The notes beneath the pieces were generated by a model. It was not told the origin of the DNA, made no database searches, and worked only from the letters and a program-made list of their open reading frames with translations. A stretch of DNA of 64,000 nucleotides from NCBI RefSeq assembly GCF_003115855.1, contig NZ_KZ819073.1:1-64000 (forward strand), in the 5' to 3' direction. The position numbers and the translations under genes were made by a program. The stretch comes from Brenneria corticis. GTDB taxonomy: Bacteria; Pseudomonadota; Gammaproteobacteria; Enterobacterales; Enterobacteriaceae. This document shows positions 37,441-46,649 of the stretch, one piece after another (position 1 is the stretch's first letter; each line of letters starts with the position of its first letter).

Positions 37441-38985
37441 CTAATAGAAAAAATAGTACAGCGCGCTCACCTTAAACCCGAGAATGACGATGTAGATCAG
37501 GCAGTAGCGCAGCACGCCGGACATAATGGCGCTGCTTTGTCCCTCCATACGCGTAGCCGAAACCGCTATCGAGATGCTTTGCGGCGAGATCATTTTTCCG
37601 CCCGTCGCGCCCGAGGTGTTGGCCGCCGCCAGCAACAGCGGGTCGGCGCCTATCTGCTGAGCCGCCGTGGTTTGCAGTTTGCCGAACAACACGTTGGAGT
37701 TGGTATCGCTGCCGGTGACGAAAGTACCCAGCGCGCCAATTAGCGGCGCGATGAAAACGAAGCCGCGCCCGGTGACCGCCACCAGCGAATTGGCGACATC
37801 GCCGATCATGCCGCTGGTATCCATCACCGTCGCCATGGCGACGATGGCGCAAATGGCGATGATGGAGTTTTTCAATTGCACGAGGGTGCGCCACAGCACC
37901 GTAAGCATCACGCCCGGCCGTGCGCCCTGAATGGCGCCGCCGATCAGCGTCGCCAGGATAATCAGTACGCCGGGGGTTCCCAGCCACTCGATCTTCAGCA
38001 GCAGCGTTTGACCGCTGCTCAGCACCAAAGGGAACTGGCTGGAAATCAGACCGACGATTCGTTTCAGCGTCGGAAACAGCGGAGAACACAGCAGGATAAA
38101 AATAAAGGTTAGCAGATAGATGGCGCCCGCGCGCAGCATCTGCCGGCGGCTGTAGGTCGTTTGTGGCGCAGCCTGTTTCGCCTCCGCCTCCGCGCGCCGC
38201 GCGGCGGGACGGCGTTTCGCCAGCCACATGACGACCGCCATGCTCGCCAGGCTGCCGGCGAAGGCGGGCAGTTCGGCGCCGATGTATGCCGCCACCAGAT
38301 ACTGCGGCACCAGCGAGGCGACGCCGCACATCAGGGTGATAAAGACCACGCCGCGCAGCGCGCGAATACCGCCGTTGGTGATGGCGACGACGACGAACGG
38401 CAACAGCAGATTGAACAGCGCGAGCTGAATGATCACCATGCCGCCAAGGTCCGTTACCGGCAGCCCGGTCTGTTGCGCCAGAATCGCCACCGGAATGCCC
38501 ACGGCGCCGAAAGCGGTCGGTACGGTATTGGCCACCAGCGAGGCGATGGCGGCTTTGAGCGGGTCGAAGCCCAGGGCAATCAGCAGGCTTATCGGAATGG
38601 CGACGGCGGTGCCGAATCCGGCGGCGGCTTCCAGAAACCCGCCGAAACACCAGGCGATAAGTAAAACCTGAATACGCGGATCGTCGCTGATGGCCGCCAG
38701 CCAGTTTTTCAGCACCTCCATGGCCCCGGTTTTCTGCATCAGATTATAGCTGTAGATTGCGCCGAGTATCACGATTACAATCGGCCATAGCCCTTTGATT
38801 GCGCCATACGCGGATGACAGCAGCAGATCAGACGGGGATGACTGCCAGTACCAGCCGGCGATAATCAGCGTCAAAATCAGGGAAAGCAGAACGGAATAGT
38901 GTACGGGTGTTTTCAGCCATAAGATCATGACGATCAATGCAATTAACGGCGAGCTCCCCAAAATAAACATCTGCGGGTCAAACAT
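37441..38985 (-). CDS. lldP: L-lactate permease LldP
   Basis: 514 aa, about 12-13 hydrophobic segments. Lactate/H+ symporter family with conserved GGFLEAAAGFGTAVAIP and FVTGSDTNSNVLFG. It probably imports L-lactate (and glycolate) for the downstream LutABC complex. The gene is at the 5' end of the minus-strand operon. No lldR or lutR regulator gene is adjacent. Confidence 0.94.
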   Translation of the reverse strand: MFDPQMFILGSSPLIALIVMILWLKTPVHYSVLLSLILTLIIAGWYWQSSPSDLLLSSAYGAIKGLWPIVIVILGAIYSYNLMQKTGAMEVLKNWLAAISDDPRIQVLLIAWCFGGFLEAAAGFGTAVAIPISLLIALGFDPLKAAIASLVANTVPTAFGAVGIPVAILAQQTGLPVTDLGGMVIIQLALFNLLLPFVVVAITNGGIRALRGVVFITLMCGVASLVPQYLVAAYIGAELPAFAGSLASMAVVMWLAKRRPAARRAEAEAKQAAPQTTYSRRQMLRAGAIYLLTFIFILLCSPLFPTLKRIVGLISSQFPLVLSSGQTLLLKIEWLGTPGVLIILATLIGGAIQGARPGVMLTVLWRTLVQLKNSIIAICAIVAMATVMDTSGMIGDVANSLVAVTGRGFVFIAPLIGALGTFVTGSDTNSNVLFGKLQTTAAQQIGADPLLLAAANTSGATGGKMISPQSISIAVSATRMEGQSSAIMSGVLRYCLIYIVILGFKVSALYYFFY

Positions 38986-39022
38986 ACGACTCCCCTTCTT
39001 TAATCTGTTAGATTTATTACTG

Positions 39023-39045
39023 AGTCCGCTATTGAAGTGCGGACT
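39023..39045. promoter_or_regulatory. Inverted repeat upstream of lldP
   Basis: AGTCCGC-tattgaagt-GCGGACT: 7-bp perfect arms with a 9-bp spacer, 38 bp upstream of the lldP start in the lldP/yaeR divergent region. It could be an operator or a leader hairpin of lldP. No known consensus fits clearly. Confidence 0.4.
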
Positions 39046-39122
39046 GTATCAGCAGTTGGGTGAGGGGGGTCTGTGAGGTGGATCGTTTCAAGTGAACAGA
39101 ATGATAAAATTTGTAACATCAA

Positions 39123-39136
39123 ATGATATAGATCAA
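39123..39136. promoter_or_regulatory. FNR-like site between lldP and yaeR
   Basis: ATGAT-atag-ATCAA differs by one base from the FNR consensus TTGAT-N4-ATCAA. Oxygen control of a lactate operon would make sense, but the site is nearer yaeR than lldP. Sequence match only. Confidence 0.35.
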
Positions 39137-39162
39137 TCTGCGACAGAGGATAGGACAGCGTT

Positions 39163-39552
39163 ATGTTACAGCTGCAAGGTATTCACCATATTGCCATCAT
39201 CGCTGCCGATTATGCGCGGAGTAAAAGTTTTTATTGCGATATCATGGGTTTTACCCTGATTAATGAGGTCTATCGGGCGGAGCGGGACTCCTGGAAAGGC
39301 GATTTGGCGTTAAATGAATGTTACCTGATTGAGCTATTTTCTTTCCCCGCGCCGCCGCCGCGGGTCAGCCAGCCGGAGGCGTGCGGCCTGCGGCATCTGG
39401 CTTTCGCGGTTAAGGATGTGGAACAGGCCATTGCCGCGCTGACGCAGGCCGGCGTGGAATGTGAACCGATTCGCATCGATGCCGAAACGCAGCGGCGGTT
39501 TACTTTTTTGCGCGATCCCGATGGATTGCCCCTGGAACTGTATGAGAGATGA
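39163..39552 (+). CDS. yaeR: VOC (glyoxalase I-like) metalloprotein YaeR
   Basis: 129 aa. Vicinal-oxygen-chelate fold in two beta-alpha-beta-beta-beta modules: IHHIAIIAADYARSKSFYCD and LRHLAFAVKDVEQAIAAL. Metal-ligand candidates are the His residues in HHIA and RHLAF, a Glu in YLIELFSF and the Glu of LPLELYE. Known substrate is uncertain. Overlaps the start of tilS, as in E. coli, where ldcC rather than lactate genes precedes it. Confidence 0.9.
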   Translation: MLQLQGIHHIAIIAADYARSKSFYCDIMGFTLINEVYRAERDSWKGDLALNECYLIELFSFPAPPPRVSQPEACGLRHLAFAVKDVEQAIAALTQAGVECEPIRIDAETQRRFTFLRDPDGLPLELYER

Positions 39553-40882
39553 AAGCGTGAACCGCGCCGGGTCCGACGATGAGTTACTTGCCGCGCTGGC
39601 GTCGCAAACCGCCGGGCATCGGCGGATCCTGGCGGCGTACAGCGGCGGGCTGGATTCCAGCGTGTTGCTGCATCTGCTGGTGAGGCTGCGTCAAGAGCGT
39701 CAGTTGGACATCCGCGCGGCTTACGTGCATCACGGTTTAAACCCGCTGGCGGAGAACTGGGCCGAACACTGCAGTCGCCAGTGCCGGCAATGGCGGGTGC
39801 CCTTTGCCCGGCTGTCTGTGACGGTGGCGGCGCAAAACGGCGGGATTGAGGCGGCGGCGCGCGAGGCGCGCTACCGGGCGTTGCAAACGCACCTGCGGGA
39901 CGATGAGATTTTGCTTACCGCGCAGCATCTTGACGATCAAAGCGAAACGTTTTTACTGGCGCTTAAACGCGGCAGCGGCCCGGCAGGGCTGTCGGCGATG
40001 GCCGCCAGCGCGGCGTTGGGCGAACACAGGCTGCTGCGCCCGCTGCTGGAGTTTACCCGGCAACGGCTGGAGCAGTATGCGCGCCATCATCAGCTGGAGT
40101 GGGTTGAGGACGACAGCAATCAGGATGAGCGCTTCGATCGCAATTTTCTGCGTCTTCGGGTATTGCCGCTGTTAACGCGGCGCTGGCCGCATTTCCCCGC
40201 GGCGGCGGCGCGCAGCGCGCAGCTTTGCGCCGAGCAGGAACAGCTGCTGGACGAACTGCTGGCGGAATCGCTGCGGGAGTTGCGCCAGCCGGACGGCGCG
40301 CTGAGTATCGAGGGGCTGTTGCCGCTGAGTCCGCTACGCCGCTTTGCGCTGCTGCGCCGCTGGCTGGCCGGGGAGAACGCGCCGATGCCGTCCCGCGAAC
40401 AGCTGCAGCGGCTGTGGGACGAGGTGGCCGTCAGCCGTCAGGATGCCGAGCCGGTATTGCAGCTTGGTCGGCGGCAAATCCGCCGTTTTCGTCAGCATCT
40501 TTATCTCTTGCCTTTGCTGCCGGCGGTAAAAGGCCGCGTCGTGCCGTGGCCGTCGCTCACAGCCCCGCTGACGCTGCCGGAGGGGTTGGGGCAACTCTCT
40601 GTGGTGGATAAGGGCACGGCGGTGCGGGCGCCGACGGACGGCGAACGGGTCAGCGTCAGGTTTGGCGCCGCCGGCGTGGTGCATGCGGCGGGGCGGCGAC
40701 ACGGCCGGCCAATCAAGAAGCTGTGGCAGGAGCTGGCGGTGCCGCCGTGGTGGCGCGATCGCACGCCGCTGGTATTTTACGACGAGCGGCTGATTGCGGC
40801 GGTCGGGCGGTTTGTTACCTGGGAGGGCAGGCCGAAAGAGGGGGAGCCGGTGTGGCATATCGCCTGGCGCGAAGGCGGATAA
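39542..40882 (+). CDS. tilS: tRNA(Ile)-lysidine synthetase TilS
   Basis: 446 aa from ATG 39542; GTG 39557 with GAGAGA upstream is an equally good start. Converts C34 of tRNA-Ile2 (CAU) to lysidine. ATP-pyrophosphatase loop SGGLDSS at residues 34-40; TAQHLDDQSETFLLALKRG; two C-terminal TilS substrate-binding domains (GRPIKKLWQELAVPPWWRD). It diverges noticeably more from E. coli than its neighbours. Confidence 0.95.
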   Translation: MRDESVNRAGSDDELLAALASQTAGHRRILAAYSGGLDSSVLLHLLVRLRQERQLDIRAAYVHHGLNPLAENWAEHCSRQCRQWRVPFARLSVTVAAQNGGIEAAAREARYRALQTHLRDDEILLTAQHLDDQSETFLLALKRGSGPAGLSAMAASAALGEHRLLRPLLEFTRQRLEQYARHHQLEWVEDDSNQDERFDRNFLRLRVLPLLTRRWPHFPAAAARSAQLCAEQEQLLDELLAESLRELRQPDGALSIEGLLPLSPLRRFALLRRWLAGENAPMPSREQLQRLWDEVAVSRQDAEPVLQLGRRQIRRFRQHLYLLPLLPAVKGRVVPWPSLTAPLTLPEGLGQLSVVDKGTAVRAPTDGERVSVRFGAAGVVHAAGRRHGRPIKKLWQELAVPPWWRDRTPLVFYDERLIAAVGRFVTWEGRPKEGEPVWHIAWREGG

Positions 40883-40887
40883 AACGA

Positions 40888-40914
40888 AAACGGACAACCC
40901 AGGGTTGTCCGTTT
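40888..40914. terminator. Bidirectional terminator between tilS and rof
   Basis: AAACGGACAACCC-a-GGGTTGTCCGTTT: a near-perfect palindrome with A/T flanks between convergent genes. Confidence 0.85.
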
Positions 40915-40938
40915 AAGCGCCAGACCGACAGAGGCGGG

Positions 40939-41193
40939 CTAGGATTCGCTGACCACCACTTTTCCTATTTCCGGGTGGCTGAAGCTGACGATGTGGTCGA
41001 GGCGAAGTTCGCGCGTGGCGCCGGACTCCTCGATCACCAGATATTCGACGTGTTTGCGTAAGATCATGTCACTGGCTTTACCGGTAACGATTTCACCGCT
41101 ACGCAGTTCCAGCGTCAGCGTGAGATTCTGCTGGCAGGTGGCTTCCAGATTTTCGTAATCATCACAGTTAATGGGTTGATATTCGTTACTCAT
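40939..41193 (-). CDS. rof: Rho-binding antiterminator Rof
   Basis: 84 aa from ATG 41193, the E. coli length; ATG 41199 is also possible. Small Sm-like protein that binds Rho and blocks termination. Conserved YQPINCDDYENLE at the N-terminus and TRELRLDHIVSFSHPEIG at the C-terminus. Overlaps the end of yaeP, so the two are co-translated. Confidence 0.93.
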   Translation of the reverse strand: MSNEYQPINCDDYENLEATCQQNLTLTLELRSGEIVTGKASDMILRKHVEYLVIEESGATRELRLDHIVSFSHPEIGKVVVSES

Positions 41194-41386
41194 TGACATA
41201 ATCGCTCACCAATAAGTTAGCGGCGGCATAAGCCGCCTGTTCCCTGACAGAGGAGGGCAAATCGCCGTTGGCGGCGATACCGTCCAGGGTTTTCAATACA
41301 CAACCCAGCGCGTCGGGTATATAGCCCAGATCGCCGCTGGCGATCTCTGAGTATAAGCGGCGTACCAATTCACTGTATTCTTGCAC
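41186..41386 (-). CDS. yaeP: UPF0253 family protein YaeP
   Basis: 66 aa, same size as E. coli YaeP. Function unknown. Conserved SELVRRLYSEIASGDLGYIP and a C-terminal AAYAAANLLVSDYV. Upstream partner of rof in a two-gene unit. Confidence 0.92.
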   Translation of the reverse strand: MQEYSELVRRLYSEIASGDLGYIPDALGCVLKTLDGIAANGDLPSSVREQAAYAAANLLVSDYVNE

Positions 41387-41626
41387 TATATATCCTCCCT
41401 TGAAAGCTTAACCCGGTAGACATTCATGCTTTATCGTTTACGACACCTGATGCTGTAAAGCCTACGAAGATAAACTCTATTTATCAAACCGACTATAGCA
41501 TAGGCTCCGGCAGGATATCAGTATTACTCGGGGGCCTAATCTGTCGGTTACGTGGCGCATATCACCTTTACTGTGATGATAGGGGCAACTCAAGTACACT
41601 AGGGCGAAATAGACTTGAGGTCACAG

Positions 41627-42181
41627 ATGGCATTAAAAGCAACGGTTTATAAGGCGGCGGTGAATATTGCGGATATGGATCGCCATTTTTTCCATGACGT
41701 CAATTTGACCATCGCCCGGCACCCCTCGGAAACGGATCAGCGCATGATGCTGCGTTTGCTGGCGTGGATCTGCCACGCGGATGAAAATCTGCGTTTTACC
41801 AAGGGGTTGAGCGCCGACGATGAGCCGGAGATCTGGCTGCGCGACGACACGCTGCAGCTGCGGTTGTGGATCGAACTGGGGCTGCCGGATGAAAAGCGGC
41901 TGAAAAAAGCCTGCGGCCAGTCGCGCTCGGTGGTGCTGTACGCCTACAGCGAGCGCGCCGCGCAGGTGTGGCGGCAGAACGTCGCGAGCAAGCTGGCCGG
42001 GTATTCGAATCTGACCATTCGTTTTCTGGACGACAGGCAACTGGCTCTGCTGACGGCGCTCGCCCAGCGCAATATGGCGCTACAGGCGACGCTGCAGGAA
42101 GGGACCATCTGGTTATCGGATGATAAGAATAGTCTTGAAATTTCCTTTGACGAGTGGCAAATCGCCGCAACGGAGGGATGA
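41627..42181 (+). CDS. yaeQ: YaeQ family protein
   Basis: 184 aa, started at ATG 41627 (MALKATVYKAAVNIADMD) to match E. coli. PD-(D/E)XK-like fold of unknown biochemical role; the name comes from RfaH-related suppression in early work. Core motifs RHPSETDQRMMLRLLAWI and LWIELGLPDEKRLKKA. In E. coli arfB follows; here it is absent and an nlpE-like gene comes next. Confidence 0.92.
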   Translation: MALKATVYKAAVNIADMDRHFFHDVNLTIARHPSETDQRMMLRLLAWICHADENLRFTKGLSADDEPEIWLRDDTLQLRLWIELGLPDEKRLKKACGQSRSVVLYAYSERAAQVWRQNVASKLAGYSNLTIRFLDDRQLALLTALAQRNMALQATLQEGTIWLSDDKNSLEISFDEWQIAATEG

Positions 42182-42275
42182 TCGCCGGTAACGTTCTTTT
42201 TCCCGGACGCCGGCTGCGGCCTGATGGCGCCGGGGATGGATATAATGAGCAAAGCAACACGGCAGGAGGGTAAGG

Positions 42276-42683
42276 GTGAAAAAACTGGCTATCGGTGTGC
42301 TGCTGATCTCGGTGATCTCTGCGCTGATTGGGTGTCATACGCGTTCGCGGATTCAGGAAGCGCCGCTGCAGCCGATGGCGCAAAGCTATCGCGGCGTGTT
42401 GCCTTGCGCGGACTGCGCGGGGATTGATACCTCGCTGTTTCTGGACAAGGACGGCACCTTTATCCTGAAAGAACATTATCAGACCACGCGCGCCGGGCAG
42501 ACGACCTTTACGGAACAGGGGCAATGGCAGCGCACGGCGGATAAACTGGTGCTGACCGACAGCCAGGGTGAAAAGCGCTATTTCCGCCCGACGGATAACG
42601 GGCTGGAGATGCTCGATCGACAGGGAGTGCCGATCCAGTCCGTCAATTCCTATCGGCTGACCGCCGCCGATGGGGCGTTGTGA
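42276..42683 (+). CDS. nlpE: Short NlpE-type outer-membrane lipoprotein
   Basis: 135 aa, GTG start at 42276 with GGAGGG upstream. Lipoprotein signal with lipobox ALIGC (Cys20), then a beta-barrel NlpE N-terminal domain with the CxxC motif LPCADCAGI. The C-terminal OB-fold domain of E. coli NlpE (236 aa) is missing. There is no frameshift or leftover coding sequence downstream, so this looks like a native one-domain form. It may still signal surface/lipoprotein stress to Cpx; that is inference. Confidence 0.82.
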   Translation: MKKLAIGVLLISVISALIGCHTRSRIQEAPLQPMAQSYRGVLPCADCAGIDTSLFLDKDGTFILKEHYQTTRAGQTTFTEQGQWQRTADKLVLTDSQGEKRYFRPTDNGLEMLDRQGVPIQSVNSYRLTAADGAL

Positions 42684-42709
42684 TCGAACCGGATCGCAAT
42701 AGGCGCGGC

Positions 42710-42731
42710 GGGCGCTGAGAGATCAGCGCCC
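42710..42731. terminator. Hairpin between nlpE and mutS
   Basis: GGGCGCTGA-GAGA-TCAGCGCCC: a 9-bp perfect stem with a GNRA-type tetraloop between two convergent genes. There is no T-tract, so it may be a transcript-stabilising hairpin rather than a true intrinsic terminator. Confidence 0.55.
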
Positions 42732-42737
42732 TGGCGC

Positions 42738-45302
42738 TTACAGCATCTTCTTCAACTGATACAGCCAGTCCAGCGCCTGACGCGGCGTGAGCGCGTCGGG
42801 GTCGATGGATTCCAGCGCCTCAAGCGCCGGGGAGGGCTCGTCATTGGCCAGCAGCGCCAGCTGCGCGCCGTCGATATGGCTGGATGAGGCGTTATTGGAG
42901 ATCGTTTCCAGCTCCTTAAGCTTCTGACGCGCGCGCTTGATGACGTCTTTCGGCACCCCCGCCAACGCGGCCACCGCCAGGCCGTAGCTCTTGCTGGCCG
43001 CGCCGTCCTGTACGCTGTGCATAAAGGCGATGGTGTCGCCGTGCTCCAGCGCATCCAGATGGACGTTCACCACGCCCTCCATTTTTTCCGGCAGATTGGT
43101 CAGCTCGAAATAGTGGGTGGCGAACAGCGTCATGGCCTTGATGCGGTTCGCCAGATTCTCGGCGCAGGCCCAGGCCAGGGACAAACCGTCGTAGGTTGAG
43201 GTGCCGCGTCCGATTTCATCCATCAGCACCAGACTGTTTTCCGTGGCGTTGTGCAGGATGTTGGCCGTTTCGGTCATCTCCACCATAAAGGTCGAGCGTC
43301 CGGAAGCCAGATCGTCCGCCGCGCCGACGCGGGTGAAAATCCGGTCGACCGGGCCGATAACCGCCTGATCCGCCGGAACGAAGCAGCCGATGTGCGCCAT
43401 CAGTACGATCAGCGCCGCCTGACGCATATAGGTGCTTTTCCCGCCCATATTGGGGCCGGTGATAATCAGCATGCGGCGCTGCGGCGACAGCGACAGCGGG
43501 TTGGAAATAAAGGGTTCGCTAAGCACCCGTTCCACCACCGGGTGGCGACCGCCGCTGATTTTGATGCCGGGCCTGTCGCTGAGCGTCGGACACACGTAGT
43601 TCAGCGTGTCGGCGCGCTCCGCCAGGTTCGCCAGCACGTCCAGTTCGGCCAGGGCGGCGGCGCTCTGCTGCAGATCCGCCAGATGAGGCAGCAGCAGATC
43701 GAAGAGTTCGTCGTAGAGCGCTTTTTCCAGCGCCAGCGCCTTGCCTTTGGAGGTCAGCACCTTATCTTCGTACTCTTTCAGCTCGGGGATGATATAGCGC
43801 TCGGCGTTTTTCAGCGTTTGGCGACGAACGTAGTGGATAGGCACCTGATGGCTCTGGCCGCGGCTGACCTGAATGTAATAGCCGTGAACGCCGTTAAACC
43901 CGACTTTCAGCGTATCCAGCCCCAGCTTTTCCCGCTCGCGGATTTCCAGCCGGTCCAGATAATCGCTGGCGCCGTCGGCCAGCGCGCGCCATTCGTCCAG
44001 TTCGGCGTTGTAGCCCGGCGCAATCACGCCGCCGTCGCGCACCAGCACCGGCGGGGCCTCGACGACGGCTCGTTCAAGCAGATCCCGCAGCTCGTCGAAC
44101 TGCCCAATCTGCTCGACCAGGCGGCGGATAGCGTCGCTTTCCAATGGGGCCAGCTGCGCCCGGATATCCGGAAATTGCTGAAAGGCATGCCGCATGCGCG
44201 CTAAATCGCGCGGGCGGGCGGAACGCAGCGCCAGACGCGCCAGAATACGCTCCAGATCGCCCACCTGCCGCAGGTAGGGCTGTAATTCCGGCGTAATATC
44301 CCGCAGCGCCGCTATCGCCTGCTGGCGCTGCGTCAGGGCGGCGATATCCCGGCTGGGCATATGGATCCAGCGTTTCAGCATCCGGCTGCCCATCGCGGTC
44401 ACCGTGCAGTCGAGGATGGCCGCCAGCGTATTTTCCGTGCCGCCGGAGAGATTTTGCGTCAGTTCCAGATTGCGCCGCGTGGCGGCATCCATAATGATGC
44501 CGTCCTGCTGCCGTTCCATGGTGATGCCGCGAATATGCGGCAGGGAGGTGCGCTGGGTATCCTTGGCGTATTGCAGCAGACAGCCCGCGGCGCGCAGCGC
44601 GAGTTTGGCCTGCTCGACGCCGAAGCCGTTGAGATCCCGGGTGCCGAACTGCAGATTGAGCTGCTGGCGGGCGGTATCGAGCTCAAATTCCCACAGCGGA
44701 CGGCGGCGTAAACCGTGGCGTTGTTCAATCAACGACATGGATTCAAACGACTCGGGGTAGAGCAGTTCGGCCGGATTGGTGCGCTGTAATTCGGCGGCCA
44801 TGGTTTCGCTGTCGGCCGGTTCGGTGACCCGAAAACGTCCGGAGCTGATATCCAGCGTGGCATAGCCGAAGCCGCGGCCGTCTTGCCAGATCGCCGCGAG
44901 AAGATTGTCCTGTTTTTCCTGCAGCAGCGCTTCATCGCTGATGGTGCCTGGGGTGACGATACGCACCACCTTGCGCTCCACCGGCCCTTTGCTGGCGGCC
45001 GGATCGCCGATCTGTTCGCAAATGGCGACCGATTCGCCCAACTGCACCAGCTTGGCCAGATAGTTCTCGACGGCATGGTGCGGCACGCCGGCCATGGGAA
45101 TAGGCTCTCCGGCGGAGGCGCCGCGTTTGGTCAGCGAGATATCAAGCAGCTGCGACGCCCGTTTGGCATCGTCATAAAACAGCTCGTAAAAGTCGCCCAT
45201 GCGATAGAACAGCAGAATTTCCGGATGTTGCGCCTTGAGCTTGAAGTACTGCTGCATCATCGGCGTATGGCTGGCAAGGTCCTTGTCAATCGACTGATTC
45301 AT
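42738..45302 (-). CDS. mutS: DNA mismatch repair protein MutS
   Basis: 854 aa (E. coli 853). Recognises mismatches as a dimer and recruits MutL. N-terminal mismatch-binding domain with FYRMGDFYELFYDDA (Phe-x-Glu motif), lever and clamp domains, then the ABC-type ATPase: Walker A GPNMGGKSTYMR near residue 615, signature STFMVEMTET, Walker B LVLMDEIGRGTSTYDG. The C-terminal tetramer region is present. In E. coli mutS lies elsewhere, near rpoS. Confidence 0.97.
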   Translation of the reverse strand: MNQSIDKDLASHTPMMQQYFKLKAQHPEILLFYRMGDFYELFYDDAKRASQLLDISLTKRGASAGEPIPMAGVPHHAVENYLAKLVQLGESVAICEQIGDPAASKGPVERKVVRIVTPGTISDEALLQEKQDNLLAAIWQDGRGFGYATLDISSGRFRVTEPADSETMAAELQRTNPAELLYPESFESMSLIEQRHGLRRRPLWEFELDTARQQLNLQFGTRDLNGFGVEQAKLALRAAGCLLQYAKDTQRTSLPHIRGITMERQQDGIIMDAATRRNLELTQNLSGGTENTLAAILDCTVTAMGSRMLKRWIHMPSRDIAALTQRQQAIAALRDITPELQPYLRQVGDLERILARLALRSARPRDLARMRHAFQQFPDIRAQLAPLESDAIRRLVEQIGQFDELRDLLERAVVEAPPVLVRDGGVIAPGYNAELDEWRALADGASDYLDRLEIREREKLGLDTLKVGFNGVHGYYIQVSRGQSHQVPIHYVRRQTLKNAERYIIPELKEYEDKVLTSKGKALALEKALYDELFDLLLPHLADLQQSAAALAELDVLANLAERADTLNYVCPTLSDRPGIKISGGRHPVVERVLSEPFISNPLSLSPQRRMLIITGPNMGGKSTYMRQAALIVLMAHIGCFVPADQAVIGPVDRIFTRVGAADDLASGRSTFMVEMTETANILHNATENSLVLMDEIGRGTSTYDGLSLAWACAENLANRIKAMTLFATHYFELTNLPEKMEGVVNVHLDALEHGDTIAFMHSVQDGAASKSYGLAVAALAGVPKDVIKRARQKLKELETISNNASSSHIDGAQLALLANDEPSPALEALESIDPDALTPRQALDWLYQLKKML

Positions 45303-45875
45303 ATTGATTTTACTCGGTTTTTCACTCTATCGGTTAGCTCTGGAGGCGCGGGAAAAATGGTCGAGCCTTATCTTATCACCGACACCCCAGGTTATTCACC
45401 TGTATAAGGCGGGGTGAAAATCAGCGCAACGCCGAATATACCGGATTCGGCGGCGGATTGATTGCGGCAGAGGTCGCGCCCACGGCGGTAAAGCACCACA
45501 GGACGTTATCAGAGCCGCGATGGAAAATGTATCTGATTTTGCGAATATTGTTCGGGCGCGCGAAGCGACTCGCAACTTTTCGTGGCGGTGGCAAAGGGAA
45601 AAACGCCTTTGCCCATATTGCCGTTGAATATTTTGCACGTCATCGCGCCGTTATCGGCGCTGACGGGAAATACTGGGCTTGTCAGTTCAGAAAATACGGA
45701 CATGATGTTAAACAAATCAGTCCCCAGTATATTGTCCGTCGTGCCTGCCCCTCGCTAAATCTACCCAGCAAGTTGCATGTCTACCTTTTATAGCTGGGGA
45801 GATTGCTTTCCATATTGACATAGTGCCAGCCTGGTAGTTTACTATTTTTAATATTGTTACACTAATGGTGAATGT
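45303..45875. other. Gene-free 573-bp stretch upstream of mutS and abiEi
   Basis: It must hold the mutS promoter (minus) and the abiEi promoter (plus). A CAGGT-tattc-ACCTG inverted repeat is at 45388-45402. Copy A of a dispersed repeat occupies 45590-45672. Short open frames here (61-111 codons) run through the repeat and show no family I recognise. From about 45700 the base composition becomes more A+T-rich, like the abiE genes. Confidence 0.6.
45590..45672 (+). repeat. Dispersed repeat, copy A (left border of accessory module)
   Basis: GGCAAAGGGAAAAACGCCTTTGCCC (an internal palindrome), then ATATTGCC-GTTGAATAT, then ATCGCGCCGTTATCGGCGC. It aligns over its length with 52220-52340 in the same orientation, apart from a 35-bp hairpin present only in that copy. 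The reverse complement has an open frame reading GNMGKGVFPFATAT, which is a by-product rather than a known protein. Confidence 0.75.
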
Positions 45876-46649
45876 ATGTCATCAAAACTAAACTGGTTTT
45901 TGCAGAACACATCACCGGGAACTTTGGTATTACAGTCTTGGTTGACGAAAAATGGTATCAGCCCTTCGCTAGCCAATAAGTATATGCACAGTGGATGGCT
46001 GCAAAAACTGCGTGCCGGGGTATACGTTAGGGCCGGTCGTGAACCTCTGTGGACTGATGCTGTGTTGTGTTTACAAAATCAGCTTGGAGTTCCTGTTCAT
46101 CTGGCTGGGTTGACCAGTCTGACGTGGCAAGGGCGCTCTCATTATCTTCAACCAACGCACCAGACCATTTGGCTCGGTGTGGAAAATAAGGCTTCATTGC
46201 CAAAGTGGTTTAAGGAGTTTTCTGGTATTGACTGGTTTCTGATCTCTAATCAGAAGTTGTCTCAGACTGCTGAAAAGTATCTGACAGAGGTAGACATTCT
46301 GGGTATTCAGTTGAAGGCGAGTGTGCTGGAGTTAGCGGCTTATGAGGTTGTCGGTGTAGTGCCCGGCAGGCTTTCATTTGAACATGCAGCCGAGTTATTT
46401 CAGGGGCTGGTAACCCTGAGTCCACGTAAAGTAGCAGCACTACTGCAATCCAGTCGTTCGGTGCAAGCTAACCGCCTTTATCTGTTTTTAGCCGAATATT
46501 ACTCTCATACCTGGGCTAAGCGAATAGATAAAACCAAGATTGATTTAGGGGTAGGGAAGCGGCAAATCGTGTCTGGTGGCAAGCTGGATCGAAAATATCA
46601 AATCACAGTTCCAGCGCGTTTTGTTAGCAAGGAAATCTCACATGGATAA
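45876..46649 (+). CDS. abiEi: AbiEi-family antitoxin
   Basis: 257 aa. Transcriptional repressor/antitoxin of the AbiE type IV toxin-antitoxin and phage-exclusion family. N-terminal winged-helix region (SWLTKNGISPSLANKYMHSG, WLQKLRAGVYVRAG) and a C-terminal AbiEi domain. The next gene begins inside its last codons (8-nt overlap), the usual AbiE operon structure. Codon use and composition are more A+T-rich than in the core genes, suggesting horizontal acquisition. Confidence 0.88.
   Translation: MSSKLNWFLQNTSPGTLVLQSWLTKNGISPSLANKYMHSGWLQKLRAGVYVRAGREPLWTDAVLCLQNQLGVPVHLAGLTSLTWQGRSHYLQPTHQTIWLGVENKASLPKWFKEFSGIDWFLISNQKLSQTAEKYLTEVDILGIQLKASVLELAAYEVVGVVPGRLSFEHAAELFQGLVTLSPRKVAALLQSSRSVQANRLYLFLAEYYSHTWAKRIDKTKIDLGVGKRQIVSGGKLDRKYQITVPARFVSKEISHG

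Noticed and set aside
45388..45402. CAGGT-tattc-ACCTG inverted repeat as a LexA box for mutS
   Set aside because: It does not match CTGT-N8-ACAG, and mutS is not a known SOS gene.
45396..45793. Small frames upstream of abiEi (reading GKGVFPFATAT or HEKLRVASRA)
   Set aside because: They are translations of a dispersed repeat; similar strings recur wherever the repeat does, so no gene is called.
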